Below are positions 24,618 to 34,552 of a DNA stretch of 64,000 nucleotides, piece after piece. Position numbers and translations under genes: made by a program. The DNA comes from Ampelocalamus luodianensis (Eukaryota > Streptophyta > Magnoliopsida > Poales > Poaceae). Under the pieces are notes generated by a model, which saw only the letters and a program-made list of their open reading frames with translations, was not told the origin of the DNA and ran no database searches. Where the stretch lies: the NCBI GenBank assembly GCA_036346255.1, contig CM070633.1:19654001-19718000 (forward strand), read 5' to 3'. How positions within the stretch are numbered: the first letter of the stretch is position 1; each line of letters opens with the position of its first letter.

Positions 24618-24786
24618 CCACGTCCACAGCGACCGTCCAGCACTGCCTGCACTCCCGGTTGGTCCTCTTGGCTATCTCGCACCCGCCGCTAGCCGGCTCG
24701 CCCCCGACCTGCCTAATGTATTGTTTCGCAATGTCGGGCGCCTCGCCGGCCGTGTAGAGGAGGAGGCCGAGCACGTAGGCCAACAT
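24618..24786 (-). pseudogene. Unrecognised gene fragment next to the hAT terminus
   Basis: On the minus strand an open stretch of about 56 codons runs from a Met at 24,786 to the hAT border. It is CpG-rich and cysteine-bearing, with a hydrophobic start (LGLLLY) and the word CEIAKRTN. The same fragment lies at 63,789-63,960 with only a few amino-acid differences. I do not recognise the protein. It may be an exon captured by the transposon or part of an old neighbouring gene; it overlaps the homology upstream of the OMT leader. Confidence 0.4.
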
Positions 24787-24924
24787 TGGTTACCAATGTT
24801 TATTTATTTCGACCTTCAGTTCTGAGGATGTCTCTCGTTGCCCTGTCATCACTCATCAAGTAGATACTAAATCAAACAAACTAACTAGCGCGCAAGCTAA
24901 GCATTGCCACGTACAACAGATAGC

Positions 24925-25458
24925 ATGGCGCGCGTCCTGGACGAGTTGAGCACCCAGAGCTTGCTCCAAGTAAAGTCGAGCTGTACCACCACAGCTTGTG
25001 CTACCTAAAGTCCATGGCGCTCAGGTGCGCTGCAGGCCTAGGCATCCCCAGCGCAATCCACCGCCGTGGTGGTGCGGCGACACTCTCTGACCTAGTGAGG
25101 CTCCCGCACCTCCGAAGGCTCATGCGCGTGCTCACCGTATCCGGCATCTTCGCCGCCATCCAACCGTCGCCGGGCTCCTCCGGTGAGGTCATGTACATGC
25201 GTACCCCGGCGTCCCGCCTCCTCGTCGGCGACAGGGCCTCATGCGACATGTCTGCTTTCCTGCGGTTCATCGTACAGCCCACCGCCACAGCCACAGCGCT
25301 CTTCGATGTTTGCAGACAGCAGCTTCGCCATGGAGGTTTTGCTGGGGGAGGGTGGCGACGTTTTCTGCGGTCTCAGCTCGTTGGTCGATGTCGGAGGGGG
25401 CCACGGCGCGGCCGCGGCGGCCATCGCTAAGGCCTTCCCGCACATCAAGTGCACTGTG
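24925..25458 (+). pseudogene. O-methyltransferase pseudogene, truncated tandem copy
   Basis: Homologous to exon 1 of the open OMT gene at 27,397, including about 140 bases of leader from roughly 24,783. Damage seen: a one-base loss near codon 16 (around 24,970) that shifts the frame; a 24-base in-frame gap after 25,096 (eight codons present in the open gene); a gap of about 60 bases near 25,283; and a gap of about 87 bases near 25,303. The SAM-binding motif region (LVDVGGGHG, about 25,380-25,406) survives in one frame. Homology ends abruptly at 25,458, before the intron, so the whole catalytic C-terminal half is missing. It cannot make a working enzyme. Confidence 0.93.
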
Positions 25459-26081
25459 ATGGCCTAGCCTGGCAGCCTAGAAGCATTGACTACAGGAAGT
25501 AGACATTGCACCACGGATTGGAACATCGAGTCTAACTCCCATTCCTCTCACGGCCTGATGCCTCTTCCTCCACCTCCTAAACCTAGAGTGAGCTACGATG
25601 GGCCCAGGGTGCCCACGGCGGCTGGCGGGCGACGATTAGAGCAGCACGTCGGCGAGGTGAGGCACCGACACTACAGCAGCCAAGGTTGGTAGGGGGCACA
25701 GGACGACAGGAGGCAGTCAAGAGTAGACTGTGTAGGCCATAGAAGCAAGTAGCGAAGGAGCCGAGCAGGTGTGGCTTACATTCAGTAGAATCTCTAGAGA
25801 TCTCTCGATGTGGTTTGTGTCTAATTTTCCTATTTCGTTGACTCGTTCTTCATTTATGTACTATACTATTCAAATATGTGTAATCCAGGCTATCTGATCG
25901 ATGATACCATATGTTTCATGTCACGCCCAAGGGCAAATAGGTAGCTAATTTGCGTGGCTAAGAAAATGAAAAAGTAGGAAAATTCAGTAAAGGAGCCAAA
26001 ATGGTATTGAGTGCATCTACATGTCATGTGAGTAGTACTAGTCGTTAGTGTTTTTGGCCCAAATGGCCGTTTTCCGTCCCG
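25459..26081. other. Spacer, no gene recognised
   Basis: The first 300 bases are moderately GC-rich with short ORFs that match nothing I know; the rest is ordinary AT-rich intergenic sequence. No terminal repeats or LTR similarity seen. Confidence 0.6.
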
Positions 26082-26716
26082 TATTAGCAAGAATAGCTGT
26101 CTTCGGACTTTATTTGTAAAAATGGCCCCGTGCCGCATGGCTACCGTGCGGCAGACCCTCCCCGCCTGCCATATACCCCTGTTGCGCACGGCCATTGTGC
26201 GGTGGCAATGCTGCCCCAGAACAGCAGCGAAGCACTGTAGCAAGTCGCTCAACGGTTGAGCGACTTGTAGTAGTCGCTTAACCGTTCATCAACTTATTAC
26301 AATGGTTGCCGCACGCTCACCATGCAGTGACGATGTCGCACGGTGACCGTAGCAAGTCGCCCAACCGTTGAGTGATAGTCAATGTGTCGCTCAACGGTTG
26401 GGCGACTACCACAAGTCGCTCAACCGTTGAGTGACATGCTACAGTGGTTTTCTAGAGTGTATCGCCACCGCACGGTGGTTGTACGGCAACAGGGGTACAT
26501 GGCGAGTCAATGTGTCGCTCAACGGTTGGGCGACGACCATAAGTCGCTCAACCGTTGAGTGACATGCTACAGTGGTTTCCTGGAGTGCATCGCCGCCGCA
26601 CGGTGGTCGTGCGGCAACGGGGTAGGTGGCGGGTAGGGAGGGCCTGTTGCACGATAGCCGCGCGGTAGAGGGCCATTTTTGCAAATAAAGTCGAAGGACG
26701 GCTATTCTTGCTAGTA
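26082..26716. mobile_element. Terminal-inverted-repeat (foldback) element, non-coding
   Basis: The left end (TATTAGCAAGAATAGC from 26,082) and the right end, read in reverse, agree over about 75-80 bases, including ACTTTATTTG and AAAATGGCC. An outer TA at both ends could be a 2-base target duplication. The 635-base element has no ORF of note. It contains many copies of a self-complementary word (GTCGCTCAACGGTTGAGCGAC class, first at 26,247) and GCCGCACGGTGG words, so much of it can fold. Superfamily is uncertain; it is a MITE-sized, presumably non-autonomous unit. Confidence 0.75.
26377..26632. repeat. 128-base tandem duplication inside the foldback element
   Basis: Two direct copies (26,377-26,504 and 26,505-26,632) start AGTCAATGTGTCGCTCAACG and each contain the palindromic CAACCGTTGAG stem plus the CACGGTGG word. 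The second copy differs at several bases. Confidence 0.8.
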
Positions 26717-27184
26717 ACCATTGTAAATGCATGGTCCACGTGACACTTTTTTAATTTTATTTTCAGCGCTGATATTTTTTGCAACTTTTTGCTCCTAATT
26801 AATATGAACATGACATGTATTTTTTTGTTAAAATTCTAAAAGTTGTAAATTTATTAAAATTAAACATTTATTTTTATATTTTTTGACGAATCTATATATT
26901 TTTGTTATAACGGGCGTCTATTTTGTATTTCAAACTTTATGTATATTTGTATTTTTTTAAAAAGCAAAGGCCGGAGCTCTGTCATTGATTACAAGAAGCG
27001 AGTTACACCGGCCCCAAGGGGACACACCGTTATGTATATTTGTATACTAAATTTGTTTGGTGTGATAGTATGAATGTCAATATTTGGAGTTGCGTTCGAG
27101 AGATGCCATATATTCTTAGAGTGGTATTTCACTAATTTCGAAGAGTGACTGTATCTAAAATATCATTCAATTATTCTCTCGTCT
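26717..27184. other. AT-rich OMT upstream spacer
   Basis: Mostly AT-rich. At about 26,955-27,027 a block (aaaaagcaaaggccggag...) followed by GC-rich words resembles, in reverse, the 3' end of grass LINE elements; this is a weak call. Nothing else recognised. Confidence 0.4.
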
Positions 27185-27190
27185 TATATA
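27185..27190 (+). promoter_or_regulatory. Possible TATA box of the OMT gene
   Basis: TATATA in the context CTTATATACG, about 210 bases ahead of the OMT start codon. The pseudogene copy shares sequence only downstream of about 27,270, so this promoter is not part of the duplicated unit. Position-based inference. Confidence 0.35.
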
Positions 27191-27396
27191 CGACAGAAAC
27201 GTCTGGGAATGCCCTACCATTATCCTTAATTTTGGAAAAAAAAAAGGTACTAAGTAATTATCTGATCTACCATTGGTTAGCGATGTTTATTTATTTGGAC
27301 CTTCAGTTCTGAGGATGTCTCTCGTGGCCCTTTGTCTTCAAACAAACTAGCTAGCGCGCAAGCCAGCCAATGCCACCTACAAGTACAACAGCTAGC

Positions 27397-28595
27397 ATGG
27401 CGCGTGTCCAAGACGAGCTGAGCACCCAGAGCTTGCTCCAAGGTCATGTCAAGATCTACCACCACAGCTTGTGCTACCTAAAGTCCATGGCGCTCAGGTG
27501 CGCTGCTGACCTAGGCATCCCCAGCGCCATCCATCGCCGTGGCGGTGCGGCGACACTCTCTGACCTCGTCGACGAGACCGCGCTCCACAAGGCCAGGCTC
27601 CCGCACCTCCGAAGGCTCATGCGCGTGCTCACCGTATCCGGCATCTTCGCCGCCAACCAACCGTCGCCGGGCTCCTCCGGTGAGGTCGTGTACACGCTCA
27701 CCCCGGCGTCCCGCCTCCTCGTTGGTGACAGGGCCTCACGCGACATGTCCGCTTTCCTGCGGTTCATCGTACAGCCCACCACGGTCACCTCGTTCTTCAG
27801 CCTGGAAGCGTGGTTCAGGGACGATCGCGCCGGTGGCGCCGCAGCCACAGCGCTCTTCGAGACGGCGCACGGCATCGCCAGGTTGGACTTGATAAAAAAG
27901 GACGCCGTGTACAACAAATCCTTGAACGACTCGATGGTTGCGGACAGCAGCTTCGCCATGGAGGTCTTGCTGAGGGAGGGTGGCGACGTCTTCTGCGGGC
28001 TCAGCTCGTTGGTCGATGTCGGAGGGGGCCACGGCGCGGCCACGGCGGCCATCGCTAGGGCCTTCCCACACATCAAGTGCACTGTGCTGGACCTCCCACA
28101 CGTGATCAATCAGGCACCCGCCGATGACAAGTTACAGTTCGTCGCCGGCGACATGTTTGAGTCAATTCCATCTGCGGATGCTGTTTTAATCAAGGTATAC
28201 ACATATTTTTGTTCCTTCAATACATACTCCCAGTTCAGCAGTTCTAATTTATTTCCATCATTTTTTTTATTCCTGGGTGTCAATGCATGTTTCAGTATGT
28301 TTTGGATTGTTGGGGTCACGACGAATGCGTTAAGATACTTCGGAAGTGCAAGGAAGCAATCCCTGCAAGGGATGCTGGAGGAAAAGTGATAATCATAAAT
28401 CCTGTGGTCGGATCCGAGCCGCGGGACAATGTTGTCAATGAGGCGCAACTGTTGTTTGATTTGTACATAATGTACGTTGATGGGTTCGAGCGAGAGGAGC
28501 ACGAATGGAAAAAGGTTTTCTTAGACGCTGGATTTAGTGACTACAAAATCGTGCCGACAGTAGGTTTTGTATCGATCATTGAGGTTTACCCATGA
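27397..28595 (+). CDS. Plant O-methyltransferase (ZRP4-like class), two exons
   Basis: Exon 1 is 27,397-28,194 and exon 2 is 28,296-28,595, joined in phase 0 across a GT-AG intron, giving 365 residues, normal for the family. These cytosolic enzymes move methyl from S-adenosylmethionine to hydroxyls of phenolics or resorcinols. An N-terminal dimerisation domain (residues 1-115, with the SMALRCAADLGIP helix) precedes the Rossmann SAM domain: LVDVGGGHG at 205-213, LDLP at 230-233, and GDMFE at 250-254. C-terminal FDLYIM and the FEREE glutamates are present. Where COMT-type enzymes have LHDW with the catalytic His, this protein reads LDCW (residues 269-272), so the His is replaced by Asp. The start was chosen because it matches the pseudogene copy; an in-frame ATG nine codons earlier is possible. 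Substrate is unknown and activity doubtful. Confidence 0.93.
28195..28295 (+). other. OMT intron
   Basis: Starts GTATAC and ends GTTTCAG; 101 bases, T-rich before the acceptor. The position (just after the LIK of the SAM domain, before the catalytic-loop exon) is the conserved single-intron site of this OMT family. Removing it restores an uninterrupted family-like frame. Confidence 0.92.
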
Positions 28596-29755
28596 AAGCT
28601 CAGTGAACGACTACCACATACTAGTTAATAAGACTCGCGCATATCTGAACCGGAGTGATGAACTCAGGTGTGTGTGTGTGTCCCGCCTTTATATGCAAGT
28701 TTCTTTTGTTAGTCGTATTCTTGTTGTTTTACATAAGTTGCGACTTGCGCGTTGGTTTGTTCACGTGTAAAATGTACAGCCAATAAGTTGTGTTGCTTGG
28801 GATTGTACACGGCCTGCATATGTAGTTGCATGAGTCAAGTCTTCACGGTGCGTATTAGTAGGAGTTGGTACGCACGTTGAAGCAGTATATGGAGTCAAAG
28901 CTAGAATGGTGGATAATAATTCTTGAGTCTGTAATGATTGATTGAATATAACAGAAAACAAAGAAAAAGGTACAAGCAGTTGTTGTGCCACAAGACTCTC
29001 TCTCTCTCGTTGTTCTTCCTGGCTTCATCTCCCAGTTGTGTTCGCGTTTGTGTCCACATAGTGGGTGTGATCCTGTTCTTTACTGACATCTTTCAGTTAA
29101 AATAAGATTACACATTTTCAGTTTGTGTCCAAAGAAAGATGCATATTTTGAGAAAATGTGAGCTTCTTGCAGATTTTCAGCCTGTGTTATTAATAAATAA
29201 ATTGCCATGTCTATACTATGTAATACAACTCAGTTTAGTTTCATCCACGAATGATTTCCGATCAAATGGCGATTCAAACACTGGGATAAATGAAACCATG
29301 CAGAAGATAGTTTCGATCCAAAAATGACCTTTTTTTTCTATAATACAATATGAAAAAACATATTTATATGACGGTACAGTGTACATGCGTGATGATTCTT
29401 TGAAAGAGGCCGTTATAAGCTGTCTTAGCTCCCATGCCCACCAAAGAGATTGCAAACCAAAGGCAACCACTACTACCGAAAAGGTTATCACAGATGGTTC
29501 AAAAACATCATCACTTCTAAGGCTGTGGTTTAGAAAAGCCTTTCATCTCCTCTTTCAACCGTTCCTCGTGCTCGGCTTGTAATTAATAACATCAAGTTCA
29601 GTTCTATAGCTATTACTTCTGAGGCCATGGTTTAGGAGGACTCTACAAGCGCTTGGAGGATTGGCATGAAGCAAATCACACACCGAAATAATGTTTTATC
29701 AATTAAATGTGATAACAATAAATCTGATTTTTGAGCTCAAATAATGCTTCACTGG
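28596..29755. other. OMT 3' flank, no gene recognised
   Basis: AT-rich sequence with several AATAA-type words (for example near 28,625 and 28,782) that could serve polyadenylation. A GT run sits at 28,669-28,681. The 67-codon ORF at 29,379-29,582 and its neighbours match nothing known. The phrases tctgaggccatggtttagg (29,619) and taaggctgtggtttag (29,518) form a small imperfect direct repeat. The last five bases, actgg, are the presumed target of element 1. Confidence 0.55.
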
Positions 29756-32700
29756 TGTCACATCCCCAAGATATTAAAGAGGGTTATTATGCATCTCATT
29801 TGCATGCATCATGTTATGAAACATTTTCATTACGTATTGCACTTGGAAAATCTCAAAATAAATATTAAACATACACTTTAATTTGAAGTCCAAAAGAAAA
29901 ACTGAAACAAATGCTATTAAAGTTCCTCTCGAAATAATTTATTCAAATACTATATTAATTATAATGAATTAAAATAATTTTTCTCAAATTTTGGGACTAT
30001 TTTAAACCCCAAGGAAATTCAAACACAATTGAAAGACCTACACTAAGTTTGAATTTAAATTATACAATTTATATCTTGAACAGTAGGGTTCATTAATTTT
30101 TATGCACACTAGACCTTCCCAGAAATCCCTCTATTTTATTTCAGATTTTTATGAAATTTATTGATATTTTTAAGACCTCAATCAAACTAGAACCAAAAGA
30201 AATCAGAATCAGTCAAACCGGCACTGTTCCTATGGCTCAGACCAGACTCAGACTCGATCGAGTCCGACCCGGGCGAGTTGACTCGGCTAAACCACCTAAC
30301 CGCACTGTCCAGGACCGTGCGATTTAGAAATCAACGGCCCAGATCTTACGACCCATTGGGCTGTCCAAATCTCTCGTTTGATCTGAGTCGCTCGCTCGAA
30401 ATCCAACGACACACGCGGACTCACTTAATGCGGACTGGTCAGGCCTGTCTTCCTCCTCCTGCTGGCACACGCACAGAACAGCGACGCCACGCGGCTGCGC
30501 TCGCCTGCTCCAAGCCGTTGGCGCACCGTCATCTCCGTTAGCCACCGCCGCATGCAAACCACTCATGGAGCTTTTCCGTCTCACGCTGCCTCCATCTCCT
30601 TCATTTCCCGGGCATAATACCCCCTCGGCACCCCTCTTCTTCCCCACTTCTCCTCTGTTTGACCAAGCAGAGGGAAGCTCGTATCAGCTTCTCACTCGGG
30701 TAAGCTTCAACCGGGTGATCCCTCTCTTGTCTGCGTTCCTCGCCGTTTCCATTTTTACTAAGCTCAGCTCATTTCTTTGTGTGTAGCTTCCAACCCACAT
30801 TGGTGTCTTCGGGTGGTCCAGAGCACGCACCCGAAGGCCTCACCTTGTCATCCTCAACTCCGGTGAGCTCCTCTCAAATTCTTTCGCGTCACGATGTGTC
30901 TTAGGGTCTAACTAAGCTTTCCCCTCAACTAATTGCTTGATTGCTTCTCAGGAGCGTTTGTATTCGAGTTAGCCCCATTTTCGGTCGAAAGCACTGTTCA
31001 TCGTCCCATTGCCATCCTGGTAAGCTATTCCTCGATTACCTTCATCCACACCATCTACACCACCCACTGAAGTCATTTCTACTTCCACTCTTCGGTAATG
31101 TTGCCCAGGGAGCTTTCCCCTCGTGGAGCTTGACACCGCCATCGCCATTACCGTGGCCAACCCACCCCCAAGCTCCTCCGGTCTCTCCTTGACCTCGGTG
31201 AGCTTCAGTATACACCGCTTTAGCTTATGCGCATGTTAGTTTGCACACCGCAGAACTTAACTTGCACATGCACGTACACCGCGGATGCACCGCCGCTCAT
31301 CTCTGTTTGTTTTAGGCCGATGTAGCCGCCACCACTACCTGGAGGTGCGCATAGCTGTTGTGGTTCCAACCATATCCTCAGCTCGCGCCGCTGTGGCCGA
31401 TATCACCGACAAGACTCCAGTGAGCGCCGCACGTTATTGTCGGATTACCGACAATACTGTAGCCTCGCCATTAGGGCTCAAATCCGGGTCATTAATGGCT
31501 AATCATCACTTAAGTATTTAATGACTGTCTGAAGTAACGGATGAGGCACTTACATGTGGGACCAAGAACAGTAAACGAAGTGAAATAACGGTTTAAAATC
31601 TGAGATTGACAGGTGGGCCCGAGATTTAAGTGCACAGTCATAGACCCTATAAACCACCCGTAGACTCACAGTCCGTGCACTACGCCGTAGACCGTCTCTA
31701 TGACATGCAGGTCCCACCTGTCGGTTGGAAATTAAAATCTGAAGTTTAAATGAAAAATGAACTGTTCACTGGACCCCACTGGTCAGTGACTGCGGCTAGC
31801 GCGTGGCCCAGTAGAAAAAGTAATAAATGTTTTATGAATTTTGAAATCTATTAATGTACACACTGAAAATTGGGTATTAACTTCAAAGATACATAGCTAA
31901 TTCATTTTAACTCCAAAATGAATAAAACCACTTCTGATTTTTTTTCATTTTTAATGAACTTTATATTAAAATTGATTTCAAACATCTCTCTGTAGCAGAG
32001 AGTAATATTTTGGGAAGTGATCCATTCACTCTATTATCTTTACAATAGAAATAGGCTGAAAACTTTATAAATGCATAAATAATTCTTGGTAACTCCAAAA
32101 ATACTGAAATCAGTTTTGGTAATTTATGTTCCAAATGAACTTAATTATAAAAGTGGTTTCAAACTTACCTCTGTCACAGAAACTATAGTTTGAGGAAAAT
32201 GATCCTAAAGGGCATTATTTTTACACTATTAATGCTAATAACTTTAGAAATTCATAACTAAATCATAAAAATTCCAAATGAGGTAAACTCAACTATTTTG
32301 GTCTTATATTATTATTCTCTAATTACCTATGTAATCCTTGTACTCATGAATGTTATACAAATTTTGACCAAGTAATTAAATTACATGAATTAAGGCATAT
32401 TGAAAGCTGAAATTCAAACCACCATAACTTTCATATACTAAATCAAAATGAAATAATTTTTCCACCTAAATTCATCTAAAATCATGACTTAGCTACTTTC
32501 ATATACTAAATCAAAATGAAATAATTTTTGGAGTATTTCTCGGTGTTTATATCGGTTTCTATTCTTTAGATTCTGAAGCGATTGATATTGATTCCTACGC
32601 TACTGAGAGTGAACAACTACTTTTCCAGCAAGGCAAGCATCCTTTGAACATTCTTTTTGCATCATATTTGATCCCAGTTTTGTTAAGGTAGTGCAATGAT

Positions 32701-34335
32701 ATTTGCTTGCATGCTATTTTGATATCGTCGCTATTTTTGTGATGTGTATATTAGTTATATCCTATTCATTGAGGTTATCCTTGAATTATTCCAGCACCAC
32801 ATGCTTAAGATAGGATGTGTGAAATTATATTGTTCGGGTTTTCTTAGCCATGCAAGTCTAGAACCGGTATCTGATTGTCAGGAATAACCCGACAATTATG
32901 GGATAAACACAACTTTCACTATATACTGTTGTTTCAGACCTTTGTATCTGTTTTATGAGTTAAATTTTGTCATTTTAAATGAGCTTTTGGTCTGGACAAG
33001 TGTTGGTTAGTGATGGTGCTTTGTGCACGAGCTTTGGGTAAGTGGTGGACTTGTCTGGACAATTAAGGACCGAACTTTGGTAACGTCGTTGATTCAAGTA
33101 CATTCGTGCTACCACACATGGGTTGGGAGCTATATGGTTAAGTAGGGGGAAGGTTTTGTTATGTTGAGTCCCACGGTGGTGAAATTGTAAGGGCATGGGA
33201 CTGTGAAATCCTGTGTTCCTTAGGGGCCGATAGGGCATAGAGACCGTAACGTCTTATGTTTCCTAGGAGCCCTGGGTTGAGGGACTTAGCCCAATGGGAT
33301 CTTCTTGCTAAAAATGACCATATCTTGATTTACCCGGCCGGCATACCATAGGAAGTATGCTATATTCGGAGGCATCTGGAGGCTTACAGGGCTAATCAAG
33401 TCGTGTGGGTAAAGTAGAACACCCCTGCAGGGTATAAATCTATTCGAATAGCCGTGTCCACGGTTATGGACAACCGCTTGAGTTCGGGAGTTACTATTGT
33501 TAGACTTGAAAGTAAAATTGTGGGTAAACTTGGTATTGTCATGAATTGGATGTTCATGCTTGTTGTTGTTTCAAAGTGGACAGCCACTTTGTTATTTGTG
33601 GGATTTATTTGTTATTCAATTCATTACTTATTCACATGCTTTACTTCTACTTCAAATCTTATTTTGAAATAGCACTTTAAAAACTAGTATGTGTAGGTTG
33701 TACCTTGTTGCGTCTCTTTTGCAAAACTAATTTTATTTGTGTAAGACTTGCGAGTACTCTTTGGTACTCAGCCAGTTTGTTCTACTGGCTTACAGGTGAG
33801 GAAGATATCGAGCCCGATGAGCTTGTCAGTGTCGATTTAGGCGACACTGATGAGTAGTGCTTTCATTTAACCCCCAGTCGGTTGCCGATGGGTTATGGGC
33901 ATACCACTTACTTGCTTCCGCTACTACTTTATGAACTTGTTTAATTTGACCGGTCGGCCACTTGTATTAGTTGTAAACTTGGAACTATGATGTATGACTT
34001 TTGTACTATTTATGTATGAGTGTTGTATGGATGTGACCAACATTGTATGAGAGTATGAATATATTGGTCGCTGATCTTGGGAGCCAATATAAGTCATGCT
34101 CGCTGTTCATAGCTTCCTATTCAACTCGCTAAGTGTAGTGCTTGACTTGTTGGAGAACCGACAATCATGTAGTGCTCGCAGAGAAGCGGCGTGCATGATC
34201 GTCGGGGCTCTAGTTTTCAGTTAAGCCTCTCATTTAGACTGAGTTAAGTTGGAATCCATTTACCGGAGGTCCAGAGTTATGTCCTTAAGACCATGCTTAG
34301 TCTCGATCTTACGAAGATAACCTGGGGTCCCCACA
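29756..34335 (+). repeat. Element 1 (chromovirus) 5' LTR, 4.58 kb
   Basis: Starts TGTCACATCCCC after actgg (29,751-29,755) and ends GGGGTCCCCACA just before the primer-binding site. The 3' LTR starting at 40,477 repeats it. Layout: AT-rich start, GC-rich leader with intron-like modules (30,560-31,200), an AT-rich middle shared with the fragment at 23,896, and a conserved 3' third (32,580-34,335). The 3' third is also found, reversed, in the LTRs at 1, 7,099, 41,920 and 57,660. LTRs over 4 kb are typical of the Tekay/Del chromovirus lineage. Confidence 0.93.
30700..31199 (+). promoter_or_regulatory. Intron-like modules in the LTR leader
   Basis: Three consecutive GT...AG segments of almost equal size: 30,700-30,786 (donor GTAAGC, acceptor GTGTAG), 30,863-30,951 (GTGAGC, branch-like CTAAC near 30,908, acceptor TTCTCAG), and 31,020-31,108 (GTAAGC, acceptor TTGCCCAG). 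A fourth donor GTGAGC is at 31,198. The exon-like pieces between them are 76, 68 and 89 bases. The 3' LTR keeps the same sites from 41,457. Splicing of the leader RNA is inferred from sequence only. Confidence 0.5.
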
Positions 34336-34339
34336 GCGT

Positions 34340-34352
34340 TGGTATCAGAGCT
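34340..34352 (+). other. Element 1 primer-binding site
   Basis: TGGTATCAGAGCT, four bases after the 5' LTR; complementary to initiator Met tRNA. Confidence 0.93.
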
Positions 34353-34552
34353 ATTCTGACTGTAGGTTAGAGATAGCACTGGTGTTAGTGTTAGCAAGCC
34401 TTTTTGAGTCAAAATATTTTGAAATTATCAAATTACTTTCAGAAAGTATAAGTTAGGAATATCTTTTATTCCTCATCCATCTTAGTATCTTTTCTTACCT
34501 TACTCTTGTTTTGAATTGCAAAGAGGTCTTACCTTGTTGTTCTTGCCTTTAG

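Noticed and set aside
26955..27027. LINE 3' tail
   Set aside because: The wording resembles grass LINE ends but is too short and too worn to call; mentioned only in the spacer entry.
27370..28389. OMT as a 339-codon single-exon ORF
   Set aside because: The last 65 codons are intron read-through and an out-of-frame piece of exon 2; the GT-AG intron restores the family C-terminus.
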